A stretch of DNA of 64,000 nucleotides from Theristus sp. LFF4_11 (taxonomy: Eukaryota > Nematoda > Chromadorea > Monhysterida > Xyalidae): positions 1 to 64,000 of the forward strand of contig JASANC010003605.1 in assembly GCA_030248135.1 (NCBI GenBank). Direction: 5' to 3'. The notes below the pieces were generated by a model. The model saw only the letters and a list, made by a program, of their open reading frames with translations. It made no database searches and was not told where the DNA came from. Shown here piece by piece: positions 11,751 through 23,674 of the stretch; position 1 is the stretch's first letter, and the number at the start of each line of letters is the position of its first letter. Both the position numbers and the translations under genes were made by a program.

Positions 11751-12185
11751 CCGTATTACCTCTAATAAACCCCCATGGGGGTTTATTTCTTCAGCGACTT
11801 CTGGGGGTGGGGGTTTATTTTGGGGGGGGGTTTATTTGGAAACCATTTTTAGGGGTGGGCAAAATGGCAAAAATATCTTCCATGGCAGGAACGAAGTCGC
11901 AGAAACTTCTACTCTACATAGAAATTTCCTTTTACAACAGCCTTTTGTAATGAAATTACCATTAACTCATCCATTTGGGGCCTTTGGTAGCACAATTTCA
12001 TCATTTTCACTGCAACCAGCCACTGAATTCGCTGGGTATGTGTTTCAAACAGGTTTCCAATAATCCCCCATGGGGGATTATTTTTGGGGGGGGGGATAAT
12101 TTGGAAACTTGTCGAGGGGGTGGGGGTTTATTTTTTTGGGGGGGGGGGGAGTTTAATTTTGGGGGGGTTAATAGAGGTAATACGG
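11751..12185. mobile_element. G-rich TA-flanked MITE, copy 1
   Basis: The TIR CCGTATTACCTCTAATAAAC begins at 11751 and returns inverted, ending at 12185, between TA dinucleotides. Subterminal regions contain CCCCCATGGGGG palindromes and long G runs. The centre is a non-coding conserved block (CCTTTTGTAATGAAATTACC). Confidence 0.85.
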
Positions 12186-12187
12186 TA

Positions 12188-12959
12188 TTATCTAAAAATG
12201 CGGGAGACGCATAAAAAAGGAGGAATATGGCCTTGTGTAAGCAGTGAAAGACTTGGCTCGACAACGCTTTTCAAGTCTCTGATGTGGTACACACGGATAC
12301 AAGTACATAAGAGTTATATTTTTGCGCTTTTGTTTAAAAGTTGTTTGAAAGTTGCTGAAAAGCGTAAAAATTTTGAAGTTATTTTTCAATTGTCCTCTTC
12401 AGTTTAGTCTAAAATCACACCATGTGCGAAATTCTGTAAATTCTGTGCAAAAACGGAAACATCAGAGATTGCAAAACATTGCTGCATGTAGCTTTATCGT
12501 TGTTGCTAACGTACGCACCACTGTGCACACAGCAGCACCAGTGCAAAAAGTGTTGACTTCCGTTGATTTTCACCTTTTTTTACCAAACTCTTGTGACAGG
12601 ATGAACCGGTGAGCCATTGCCTTTGCCACATAAGGAGACCTTGCGTTCCCCAATGGCTCTGCGATACACTTTGTGCAAACCAGTGTCAGCGATCTAAAGT
12701 CTGATGGTTATTTTAGTGGTTTTAGTGGTCGCTAAATGCTAGAAATAAAACAAATGTGAAAGTTTATTTGTCTACAATGTACGAGGGTTGCCACTTGCAA
12801 CGGAAATAAGGAATAAACGGCGCAAAAATATGACTCTTATGTACTTGTATCCGTGTGTACCACATCAGAGACTTGAAAAGCGTTGTCGAGCCAAGTCTTT
12901 CACTGCTTACACAAGGCCATATTCCTCCTTTTTTATGCGTCTCCCGCATTTTTAGATAA
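12188..12959. mobile_element. TA-flanked MITE, right-arm copy
   Basis: Same family as 7269-8274, inverted relative to it and without the GC-rich insertion. Its left TA is shared with the end of the neighbouring G-rich MITE, so one TA-targeting element inserted exactly beside another. Confidence 0.8.
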
Positions 12960-13079
12960 TATTCTGACTTTTACATAAGCCCCGAAGGTCGGACCAAAAT
13001 CACAATTCTTTGGTCACACATTCTTCTAAACCCCGGACAACTCAGGTTTTTCATTTTTCGTTTGTTAGGCCAATTTCGC

Positions 13080-14860
13080 CTGTGCTATTTTTACGGCCGA
13101 TTCCCCAAAATCGTCACGATTCAGTACCTAGAATCGCTCACATAAAAAACTAACCCAAAATCCGTGATCAGTGCATTGAATTACCCTGGAAAACAGCCTT
13201 TTCTTGTTTTTTGTTTCTGGACCGATTTCGCAAACTTCCACGGCCGATTCGCCCGAAATCGTCACGATTCAGCATCTAGAGTTGCTCACGTAAGAAAACT
13301 AATCTAAAATTCGTGATCAGCGCATTGAATTACCCTGGAAAAACGGTTTTCTCGTTTTTTATTTCTGGACCGATTTCGCCAATTTCCACTGCCGATTCGC
13401 CCGAAATCGTCACGATTCAGTATCTAGAGTTGCCCACGTAAGAAAACTAACCCAAAATTTGTGATCAGCGGATTGAATTACCCTGGAATTCACCCTTTTC
13501 TTGTTTTTCGTTCCTGGACCAATTTCGCCAACTTCCACGGCCGATTCGCCCGAAATCGTCACGATTCAGTATCTAAAGTTGCTCACATAAAAAACTAACC
13601 CAAAATCCGTGATCAGTGCATTGAATTACCCTGGAAAACAGCCTTTTCTCGTTTTTCGTTTCTGGACCGATTTCGCCAAATTCCACGGCCGATTCGCCCG
13701 AAATCGTCACGATTCAGCGTCTAGAGTTGGTCACGTAAGAAAACTAACCCAAAATTCGTGATCAGCGCATTGAATTACCCTGGAAAACACCCTTTTCTTG
13801 TTTTTCGTTCCTGGACCTATTTCGCCAATTTCCACGGCCGATTCGCCCGAAATCGTCACGATTCAGCGTCTAGAGTTGCTCATGTAAGAAAACTAGCCCA
13901 AAATTCGTGATCAGCGCATTGAATTACCCTGGAAAAACACCCTTTTCTTGTTTTTCGTTCCTGGACCGATTTCGCCAATTTCCACGGCCCATTCGCCCGA
14001 AATCGTCACGATTCAGCATCTAGAGTTGCTCACGTAATCGTCACGATTCAGCATCTAGAGTTGCTCACGTAAGAAAACTAACCCAAATGTCGTTATAAGC
14101 GCATTGAATTACCCTGGAAAACACCCTTTTCTTGTTTTTCGTTCTTGGACCAATTTCGCCAACTTCCACGGCCGATTCGCCCGAAATCGTCACGATTCAG
14201 TATCTAGAGTTGCTCACATAAAAAACTAACCCAAAATCCGTGATCAGTGCATTGAATTACCCTGGAAAACAGCCTTTTCTTGTTTTTTTGTTTCTGGACC
14301 GATTTCGGCAACTTCCACGGCCGATTCGCCCGAAATCGTCACGATTCAGCATCTAGAGTTGCTCACGTAAGAAAACTAATCCAAAATTTGTGATCAGCGC
14401 ATTGAATTGCCCTGGAAAACACCCTTTTCTTGTTTTTCGTTCCTGGACCGATTTCGCCAATTTCCACGGCCGATTCGCCCGAAATCGTCACGATTCAGCA
14501 TCTAGAGTTGCTTACGTAAGAAAACTAGCCCAAAATTCGTGATCAGCGCATTGAATTACCCAGGAAAACACCCTTTTCTTGTTTTTCGTTCCTGGACCGA
14601 TTTCGCCAATTTCCACGGCCGATTCGCCCGAAATCGTCACGATTCAGCATTTAGAGTTGCTCACGTAAGAAAACTAACCCAAAATTCGTGATCAGCGCAT
14701 TGAATTACCCTGGAAAACACCCTTTTCTTGTTTTTCGTTCCTTGACCGATTTCGCCAACTTCCACGGCCGATTCGACCGAAATCGTCACGATTCAGCATC
14801 TAGAGTTGCTCACGTAAGAAAACTAACCCAAAATCCGTGATCAGCGCTTTGAATTCCTAC
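13080..14860. repeat. about 148-bp tandem repeats, right arm (about 12 units)
   Basis: About twelve units of the reverse complement of the left-arm array, each with CCCGAAATCGTCACGATTCA, GAGTTGCTCACGTAAGAAAA and TTGAATTACCCTGGAAAACA. The units are more alike than in the left arm. A partial unit is duplicated at 14035-14070. Confidence 0.85.
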
Positions 14861-14869
14861 GGACTAAAC

Positions 14870-15430
14870 ATTTCTCCTATTTTTCGTAGCTCAGACAAAA
14901 TTCGTAAGAGTGAAAAAATGATACCCAGTCGAAATGCTACGAATTTTCAAAAAATGCACAATTTTGACCCAAAAAATGCCCGGCAAAAAAATAAACTAAA
15001 TTTTCAGAATCTACGGATGAATTTACCCAAGGAAACATTTTTGTTCAACTGTGAAAGTGTCCCAGCTAAAAATTGAAAGGGCGAACACTTAAAACCCGGT
15101 GAAAACCCTGCGAACTTTTAAAAATGCCCAAATTTTTACCCCAAAAAAGGGTCGGGGCAAAAAATTAACCTATTTTTCCAAATCTACGGATGAAATTACC
15201 CTAGGAAACATTTTTGTTCAACTGTGAAAGTGTCCCAGCTAAAAATTGAAAGGGCGAACACTTGAAACCCGGTGAAAACGCTGCGAACTTTTAAAAATGC
15301 CCAAATTTTTACCCAAAAAAGTGGTCGGGGCAAAAAATTAACCCATTTTTCCAAATCTGCAGATGAAATTACCCCAGGAAACATTCTTGCTAGACTGTGA
15401 ACGTGTCGCAGGTAAAAACTGAAAGCGCGA
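14870..15430. repeat. about 115-bp tandem repeats, right arm
   Basis: Inverted counterpart of the 5890-6420 repeats (GTGTCCCAGCTAAAAATTGA, AAAAATGCCCAAATTTTTAC words). Confidence 0.75.
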
Positions 15431-15728
15431 ACACATGTTGATGACATACCAGAAAAAAAAAGAGATAGAAAAATAAGTAACATCAATTTCAGAATAGGTT
15501 TTTCGTGTCTACAGCGTATGAAAAGTAGTCGGATAAAAATTTTTTCGCGGCTCCAAACACAACTTTGGGTGTTTGTTTCGTGTGCACAGAAACAGGTTTG
15601 TGGCTTATTAATAGGTTCGCGCAGGACGCTGATGAAATTTGAAAAACGCGCGCGAGAGGATAACGGCTCATATAATGCGTGATGATGCGCTGTCCGCTCG
15701 CTGGCGCTCGCTCGCGCATCCGCATGAT

Positions 15729-16112
15729 ATTTTTTCGCAATGATCAAATTCATGAATTTTAATGAAAAGACGTGTTTTTATCACAACAAGTGTCGAAAGT
15801 TTGAACAAACATAACGATCAAATTGCTTATGACTTGAGTTTCGTTCACAACTGCATGTAAGCTGCAGCTCATTTGTTTATGAAAAAAGCTGTTAGAAGCC
15901 AAAAGACAACAGTATTGTTTTCCTCTCTTACTTGTTGCTATAGCAGTTTTGCATCTGGCATTAAGCAGTAGTAGTGTCAAAATTTTTGTGCGTCCCATGA
16001 TCGAACACAACACACCTTTTTTACCAGGTACCCTTTCAAAAGTGTGGTTTAACTTAACTTTCAACTGTAAGTTTATGACGTCGCGTGCTAAGATACTGTT
16101 ACACTGTATGTA
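15729..16112. other. intergenic, nothing recognised
   Basis: Short ORFs on both strands carry no identifiable motif. The stretch lies between the foldback composite and a mariner-like element. Confidence 0.35.
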
Positions 16113-16301
16113 CAGGGTGTCCCCAAAAAAAACATAACAAAAGTAAATGGCTCGTGCGGCCGACTGGTTGCACGTGAAGCCGTGAAATTTGAAACACTTT
16201 TAGAACTAAGGAACACATTTTGTGTGTTCAAATTTTATCCTGAAATTCTATTTTTTCAATATTATTTCAGAAGAAATACGTAAAAACTCAAAAATCACCT
16301 A

Positions 16302-16763
16302 CCGTATTACCCCTAATAAACCCCTATGGGGGATTAATACGTCAGCGACTTTTAGGGGTGGGGGTTTATTGGGGGGGGGGGGGGGATTATTGGTGGGGGG
16401 GGGTTTATTTACAAAAAAAATTCCAGGGGTTCGGGTTTGTTGAAAAATGGTAAAAATACATTGCATGGCAGGCAAGAAAGTCGCAGAAACTTCTACTCTA
16501 CATAGAAATTTCCTTTTATAACAGCCTTTTGTAATGAAATTACTATTAACTCACCCATTTGGGGCTTTTGGTAGCACAATTTCATCATTTTCACTGCAAC
16601 CAGCCACTGAATTCACTGGGTATGTGTTTCAAACAGGTCTCCAATAATCCCCCATGGGGGATTATTTGTGGGGGTGGGATTATTCGGAAACTGGTCCGGG
16701 GGGGTGGGGGTTTATTGGTGGGGGGGATTAATGGTGGGGGGGGGGTTAATGGGGGTTATACGG
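16302..16763. mobile_element. G-rich TA-flanked MITE, copy 2 (nested)
   Basis: Inserted in the left half of the mariner-like element. The uninterrupted other half (about 17505-17535) shows the empty site ATCACCTAACTTCAGC, proving a TA duplication and element ends CCGTATTACC / GTTATACGG. Contains long G tracts, GGGGTGGGGG motifs and the CCCATGGGGG subterminal palindrome. Confidence 0.85.
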
Positions 16764-16769
16764 TAACTT

Positions 16770-17175
16770 CAGCATTCAGATAATCATCGTTGTCGTCATC
16801 GAGATTCACATATGACAGTGGCGTAAGTTTATCTTCAGCTTCGTCTTCACTGATCTCATCAGATTTATCCTCTCGACCCTTTAGTTTCACTTTTTTCAGC
16901 TGCTCAATATCTTTTTCATTGTTCTCAATGATTGCCGCCATTCGATGTTTGAAACTGATGATCACTTTCTGGTGCAGCGCCCGATCATCGATGATTTTTT
17001 CTCACACCGCTGCAGTGGTTGGCGCCGAAAATGTCCCGCATTATCCGTCAGATGCCCCCAAACGCAGAAGTCAAAGGCTTCATGTCCGGACTCCTCTCGG
17101 GCCATTCAATTCTGCCCATGCGGCCGATCCAGCGGTCACTGAACGACGCCGACAGCCACTCGCGCACTTGTTTCA
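16770..17175 (-). pseudogene. mariner-like transposase C-terminal fragment, minus strand
   Basis: Read on the minus strand from about 17175, the translation contains GRMGRIEWPERSPDMKPL. This matches the last catalytic region of mariner-type (IEWPxRSPDLxPLD) transposases. The Asp that normally follows PL is replaced here. A stop and frame changes follow before an open tail (16965-16770) rich in acidic residues. Clearly inactive. Confidence 0.6.
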
Positions 17176-17179
17176 ATTT

Positions 17180-17520
17180 TCCTCTTGACTTATGGGTTTG
17201 GGGCACCTGAAGGAAATTGTGTACCGTTCAGCGCCCAACATTTTCGACAATTTGAAAACCAAAAATCGCAGTGGTGTGCAAAAAATCAACGATGATCGGG
17301 CGCTGCACCAGAATTGCTCATCAATTTCAAACACCGAATGTCGGCAATCATTGAGAACAATGAAAAAGACATTGAGCAGCTGAAAAAAGTGAAACTAAAG
17401 GGTCGAGAGGATTAATCTGATGAGATCAGTGAAGACGAAGCTGAAGATGAGCTTGCGCCACTGCCATATGTGAATCTCGATGACGACAACGATGATTATC
17501 CTGAGTCAAAATGCTGAAGT
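17180..17520 (+). pseudogene. mariner-like transposase C-terminal fragment, plus strand
   Basis: The plus strand carries DLWVWGHLKEIVYRSAPN, the LWGHLKxxVY motif that follows the final catalytic residue in mariner-like transposases. A diverged copy of the same tail found on the minus strand follows (NNEKDIEQLKKVKLKGRED then stop). The two copies are inverted and joined near 17175. Confidence 0.6.
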
Positions 17521-17707
17521 TAGGTGATTTTTGAGTTTTTACGCATTTCTGCTAACATATTATTGAAAAAGTGGAATTTCGGGATAAAATTTGGACACAC
17601 AAAATGTGTTCCTTTTTTCTAAAAGTGTTTCAAATTTCACGGCTTCAAGTGCAACCAGTCGGCCGCACGAACAATTAACTTTTGTTATGTTTTTTTGGGA
17701 CACCCTG

Positions 17708-18506
17708 TACATGCGATGCACGTACATAACATGTACATGCATGTAAAGCATACAATGTGCACGTACTTATGAGTTTAGGTCACGCCCTGCGATACGTTTT
17801 GCTATATGAATAGATTTTGCACAAATTTATAACCAAACAACTCAATAAACGATTGCAAATAGTTGCGCTCTCGTTTACAATGTACGTGAACCATCACCAG
17901 GTACAATTGTATACGTACAAACAAAATAATGGAGGAATTGCTGCATCCATGTTAAACGGAGGCATACAAGATGATTCACTTACGTCGCTCAAAAAAAGAA
18001 CGCGCGTAGATGGAAGGTGGCACGATAATCAAACAAAACATGCGAGTGGCGTTGTTGTGGTGGAGTTTTCCGGTGTCAAATTGAACGGCACGAGATTGAT
18101 GCAACTAATAAGCGTGCTAAATTTGCCCGCTCCATTTAGCATTTTGTCAGCTACGACTACTCAATATATCTACATAACGCAGTTTTTAGATTGATCAATT
18201 TGTCAATGCAAATCAGCAAAAATGGGCACACACACCATCACGCGGTGTTAGCTGCAGACTGCAATAACACTGTCATACGCGATATTGGCGGCCGAAACAA
18301 CTTGAACGTGACGCGTGTTGTTTTTGGAACACCCGTTTTCGACGTGTTCAAGAGAGCGAGTCTGTTTGTACGTCGTTGTTGTTCTTTGCCGTCACACTGC
18401 GGATAGAAGTGTGTCTCCACCAATTTCTCGGCCTGTTCTCTCACCATTATTTCTCACCAGGCTGCCAGAGTGATCGATATGTTTTTCGACCGTACCTTCA
18501 GAACGG
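17708..18506. other. intergenic, nothing recognised
   Basis: Contains a 125-codon plus-strand ORF (17817-18194) without recognisable motifs. No exon signals that fit a known family. Confidence 0.35.
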
Positions 18507-19376
18507 CTCGTGCACTGTTCCGGCCCGCGAAATTCCGGCCCGAAGAATTCCGGCCCGCTCATTCCGGCTCGAAGAATTCGGCCTGAAGAATTCCGGCCCG
18601 AATAAATTCCGGCCCGAAGAATTCCGGCCCGACGAATTTTCGCCTGCACGAGCAATATTAAACCACGAAGTGATTTTTGGTATCTGATAATAAAATATCG
18701 ATTGGTTATAATTATTCACGACGTGAATAAATAAATTCATACAGCTTGTTTGAAGCTTTGTTAGCCGAGTAGAATGATACCTGAGGTTTGTATTTTTGTT
18801 CTAGCAAGTTCAACATAATGACTTGTGTGATGTTTCTGCACTAGTGCCCTTCCCCCCTTGAAATTTGCTTGACACCCCACCCAGCGAAATTTGCCTAAAA
18901 AGACATTTTTTAGCACCGAAAAAAGTCACGTCTGAAACAATGAAAATGCAAACCAGCCAGCAAGATCACGCCAATCAAATAATGCAGAAATAATACCAAA
19001 AAAGACAAAACACAGCACAAACAAATATCAGTTAATAAGTGATGGTTTACAAATCCTGGTTCGTGGTAAAAAAAATTTATTCATTATTTTGAAAAAAAGA
19101 TTCCTCTTTCCAAAAAAATCAATTAACAACATCAATTAAAATCAATTTCCAAACATCATTGAAAATACTCTGTAACATGTGAACATCGATTTTATTACCA
19201 AAAATCACTTTGTGTGGTTTAATATTGTTCGTGCTGGCGAAAGTTCGTCGGGCCTGAATTCTCCGAGCCGGAATTCGTCGGGCCGGATGTCTCCGGGCCG
19301 GGATTCTTCGGGCCGGAATTTTTCGGGCCAGAACTTTTCAGGCCGGAAGTAGCGGGCCGGAATTGTACCCCCCCCC
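18507..19376. mobile_element. foldback element with iterated GGCCGGAATTC repeats, copy 1
   Basis: Two inverted arms (about 18507-18680 and 19200-19376) are built from short iterated units of GAATTCCGGCCCGAA type. Inside each arm is GCACGAACAATATTAAACCA plus GAAGTGATTTTTGGT (or its complement). The middle is AT-rich and non-coding. The outer edge ACGGCTCGTG also ends the copy at 51721-52170. Reading frames across the arms give only repetitive RNSSGR/FRPEEF peptides. Confidence 0.8.
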
Positions 19377-19494
19377 TCCGCTTCAGAACGCGAATGGTAG
19401 CTATCGGATGCTGGTGACCTGCGTCGAATCTGTCTGCGCGTCGACATTACCAATGTTTTGTAGGCTCTGTGACTCAGTGCGTTGCTGAAGTCGA

Positions 19495-19930
19495 AATGAA
19501 ATTAGTTTCAATCTTTATGTGACAATTCAAAGTCGCCCAAGTGACCCTAAGACCTACAGTATAGCCGATTAAACATGGCAGTTTTTTTCAGGGTGCAAGG
19601 AGCGCGCGAATTTTGAATGAAAGAAAAAGAAGTTCAGAAACCAAATTGTATGCCAAATTTGACGCGTTTTTTTAAACTAATGGATTATCCGTATTATTCT
19701 GTTCATTCTTTTTCCCTTGCACACATGATTGGAAATTATGTTGGCATTTTTGAAAAAGACAACTCCTAGTCAGCGACTAATCCCGCCTTGATGGACTGCC
19801 TCATTTATTCGGCCATGCTGTACGTATGTACGTGGGGGATTCGGATAACTTTGCCAACTTTGAATTCCCGCGTCATGCATGAAATTGTTTACATATCTTA
19901 TGCGCGCATTGAGCTCGGAAGTCGGAACCG
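19495..19930. repeat. dispersed repeat, reference copy
   Basis: Most complete copy of the family also seen at 8280-9040 and 48730-48985. Contains CGAATTTTGAATGAAAGAAA, AACTCCTAGTCAGCGAC and TTTGAATTCCCGCGTCATGC. Confidence 0.55.
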
Positions 19931-20034
19931 AAAAAAGATTACACATAACAAACAAACAAGCGACAACTCTCTTTTTTGCTTTATATATTGATGAATTCAT
20001 TTTTTTCCTCAATGACTACACACAAAAGCAAGTA

Positions 20035-20756
20035 CAGGGTGGTCCAGGAAAAACTACACGATAAGAATTGGCTCTAGCTCGCCAACGGGTAAATCGTTTG
20101 GACAGAAATTTTAACCAAGCATCGCAAAAAAATTTATTTTGAGTGTTAAAATTTCAGACGAATTGGTCAACCCTGTAATGAATGCGAAATGATTTAGCGA
20201 AAACGTAAATGTTGACTTTCTGCGTCAAATACAGCGCGGTGCGCCTAGCGCACGTCCACCACTCAGCGCTCCGCTTTCTGCTATGAATTTTTGCTTTTTT
20301 TTAAAAAGAACAACGCAGGAATCGTGTTTTAAAACGAATGAATCCATTTTTTCACAAAATGCAGCAAAACCAGAAAAACTCGGTGGTTTGGCTGCTGCAA
20401 CAAAAAAACAGTGATTTCAGAGAAAAACGTGGCAGCAAAAATATCAAAAACAATTCCAGCATTGTTCTTTAAAAACAAACAAACAAAATTTCATAGCAGA
20501 AAGCTGAAACATCTCCTTGAGCGCTGAGTGGTGGACGTGTGCTAGGCGCACCGCGCTGTATTTGACGCAGAAAGTCAACATTTACGTTTTCGCTATTTCA
20601 TTTTGCATTCATTACAGGGTTGACCAATTCGTCTGAAATTTCAACACACAAAATAAAAAGCTTTTGTGATGCTTGGTTGAAATTTCAGTCCAAACGATCC
20701 ACCCGTTGGCGAGCTAGAGTTGATTCTTATCGTGTAGTTTTTTTTGGATCACCCTG
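20035..20756. mobile_element. mariner-like MITE with about 245-bp TIRs
   Basis: Starts CAGGGTGGTCCAGGAAAAAC and ends with the inverse (GGATCACCCTG), between TA dinucleotides. Arms include GTTGACTTTCTGCGTCAAAT and CGGTGCGCCTAGC and surround an AT-rich loop. No transposase, so it is a non-autonomous derivative. Confidence 0.85.
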
Positions 20757-23674
20757 TACATGCAGATAACACGAAAGCCAGGAAGCTAATTAAAGCTGGA
20801 AACGGTGTGACAAAAATAAACGACGCTTAAAAAACTAATATCGACAATGGAGAAAAGAAAAATTGTTAAAACGACAAGAAATGTCAAACGACACAAATAC
20901 ACAAAATCCATGGAAGTGATTGCAGGCTTCCTGATCCTTGTTGGAAATGTAATTGAAGTGGCGGATTTTCATAAAATGTGGCCGCCGTGTTTGCTCGGTA
21001 GCAAAAATTTATACAATGCAAATTTAATATATGGCTTTACTCATCATGTGTCTTGCACTTCTCTGGTATGCCGTGCACTGCAGAATAAAACTGACTGACT
21101 GGACTGACTACATGTATGTGGCGCAATATCGTTCATTACGGTGTGACCACAGCTGCGCACGCACATCATGGCGTCAGCGTCAGTACCGAAGATGACAGAC
21201 ATTTTTAGGTAGGGGGTGCCTACCTACCCGTGGAGGGGTGCCCAATTTTTGGGGGGGGGGGCTGTGGAGGTTAATGGGACCCTGGTCGTCTGCTGGGGGT
21301 GCACCGGATGCTAATCGGTTTGTGGGGGGTTCATCCCCGGCCACCTTCCGCTTTTTTATTGCAAATTTTTTAATGAAAACCACTATAAATTAACAAAATC
21401 GCTAAGATAGTTGTTTGTAAGACTAAATAACTTTATTAGTGCAAATTATGCACCTGGGAGACAAAAAACATGATTTTTGAAGAAAAAGCTGTAATTTTTG
21501 AACAAAAATTCGTGATTTTTAAACAAAAAGTTGTGATTTTGGGAATTTTTTTGGGAAGGGGTGAGTATCCATGGAAGGGGAGTGAAGAGTTGGGTGGGGG
21601 CTGGGGGTGGGTACCCACGGGGTGTCCCGGGTTTAGGGGGTGGGTGTCACGTAACCCCACAAGGACGCAACTTCGTGATGGGGGTACACCCCCTCATCTT
21701 CGGTACTGGGTTCTTTTTGTGGGCTTTCAAAAAGCCTGTGCTTTGGGTAATATTCTCTTACTAACTCTAAAGGAGCGCGTTTTTGTGCGCTGATTACAGA
21801 GACGCGCAAAAAAATGAAATCAACTTTTATTGTGTCTACCGTAAAGTCCAACTACTCTGCGGCGCCCTCGCGTCTACCCGAGCACATCAGAAAATTTGAA
21901 AAAAGTGCAATTTCCTGGGACGTTCTTATAAACAAGAAGAGGTTCTTATAAATCTCAGATTAACTTAACGAACTTACCGAGTGAAACGAATTGTTCATCG
22001 CCTTTCAGTAAAATTCGTGCTTTCTTTTCAGTAGCAGATTTTGATAGGGAGCTTCAGAATATTCAGCAGTTTCAGATTCAACTATACCGTCTATCCAGCA
22101 TTCAATTCTTGACTGCCCCTTTTTTCAGATTCTTGCGCTCACCTTTTGTCGATGACGACGACGCGACGACTCTTCTAGATCGACCCTTTTTTCCAACGAC
22201 GTCGCCATGACAAATAAAGTTTAGCACGTTTATTAACACGTTTCCGACTTAAAAATAAAGATCACACTCCTATTTGGCTTTCTCACACTTCAACACGGCT
22301 TCCGCAGCACAACAAAATGCTTATTGTCAGGTCCATACAACGACCGTGCCAACCGCCTTCAACGTTTCAACGCTAAACTACTCTTTTTCTCTTATCCACT
22401 CTTTTACAACAGCGTCTACTTTTCACACATTAGTCGGTACGCGTTTTGTGTTTCGTATGTGTGTCCTTTATACGGTATTATACGTTTGCGATGCGTTCGG
22501 TTGCGTACACGCACCACCACTTCGTTTGTGTGCCCGTGTGTTGCTTTGTCGGCGTATGATCTTCATATGATTGATCATGTTACGTCTCAAGGCAACATCG
22601 AAGCACGTGAAAACTGGAGTACAAAAAAAGTTTTTTGTGACAACCAACCAACCAGTGGGGGCCACAGCTGCCACACGGCAGTTGGCCATAATAAACAACC
22701 ACTGTGTGTTGTCCTATGAAGCGCGGTGTGCGCGACTTCCGGTCGGGCTGTTCAGCCGCTGATGACCTGCCACAGTGTATGGGTATTATGACGACGACGC
22801 GAACCACGTAATGTACCGCCACAATAGTTTTTTCACATTGTCAATCTTGAGCGACATCTCGTTTTTTTTGCTGCCTTTATTCCAGCACGATAAAAAAGGG
22901 AGATAAATTTTATTTGTGTGTACAAGTACAAGTATGTACGATAAACCACACCACACGTTCATGTCATGATTATGAAAGAACACAAAAGTCGCTTGTTTAG
23001 TATCGGGAAGAAACTTAAAAAAAGTTGTTAAAACGCTTGCGAATGTCATTCTTCTTCGGTTTGTAACGCAATTCGGCACATCAGTTGTTTTTGATGTTTC
23101 ACTTCATTTTGGAAGGTGCCTGTGTCGGAACCGTTATCAAAAACCATGAGGTCTTGCGTATATACGTTTGGGGCAGAGTGTTCAAGAGCGGAAACACCCA
23201 TAAAAACTCAATTTTTTAGACTTTTTTAAACTCAACTTTGTCAAAACTACCCTGTTTATGAGGCTGAACTCTGAATCTTGCTCTACTGCCAAAAACCGCA
23301 GAAGTCGTTTTTAAAATGGAACAAACGGCAAATTGGTGTGCAATGTTTTATTTTCTTTATCAGGGTGACGTCGCTGTTGGAGTGTAAATCAACCCAGAAG
23401 AAGAGACATCGTCGTCTTGGTTATTATGGTTACAATGCACGCAAAAAAATTGAAAAAAAAACTAAAAATTATTGCAGCCAATCAAACAATGACGACGACG
23501 TCGACAAATGAGAGGGGGCAGTAAAAATTGATAGTGGATTGGATCGGGCTAAAGGGCATGGGGCAAGTCGAAAACTTGACTGTGAATCGACGGCTAAAAA
23601 TGGTAATGTTGACGCCTGTTAAGATCTTTCTACTCAAGAAAGCACGGTTTTTACTGAAAAACGACGAAGAGGTA
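20757..23674. other. intergenic, no recognisable gene
   Basis: About 2.9 kb without an identifiable exon. A G-rich stretch at 21200-21335 and another at 21550-21720 produce spurious Pro- or Gly-rich ORFs. A CCGTAAAGTC word at 21840 resembles one end of the MITE family described at 23675 but has no matching second end. Confidence 0.4.

Larger units (their letters stand above)
5582..15728. mobile_element. about 10-kb foldback-like composite with long inverted arms
   Basis: The sequence starting ATCATGCGGATGCGCGAG at 5582 recurs as its reverse complement ending at 15728. The identity continues inward through about 1.7 kb (left arm, to 7268) and 2.8 kb (right arm, 12960-15728). Each arm has, from the outside in, a GC-rich GCGAG/GCGCG edge, a set of about 115-bp repeats and an array of about 148-bp repeats. 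Each is bounded on the inside by the same TA-flanked MITE at the same position. Long terminal inverted repeats made of tandem repeats are characteristic of Foldback-type transposons. No transposase is visible in the centre (8275-12187). The centre instead holds two GPCR exons, a pentanucleotide array and a G-rich MITE. Two independent insertions in opposite orientation remain possible. Confidence 0.6.
16113..17707. mobile_element. mariner/Tc1-like foldback element with duplicated transposase ends
   Basis: TIRs start CAGGGTGTCCCCAAAAAAAA at 16113 and end TTTTTTTGGGACACCCTG at 17707, each flanked by TA. This is the classic mariner terminus. The subterminal inverted repeats are about 180 bp. Internally, the 3' end of a transposase is present twice, head to head (see next entries), so the element is itself palindromic. 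A G-rich MITE is nested at 16302-16763. Confidence 0.8.

Noticed and set aside
13080..14860. Regular repeats with spacing that could suggest a CRISPR array
   Set aside because: Units are about 148 bp and similar throughout without unique spacers, and the context is a eukaryotic foldback arm.
18376..18740. ORFs with RNSSGRN and FRPEEF repeats
   Set aside because: Translations of the GGCCGGAATTC iterations, open on both strands.
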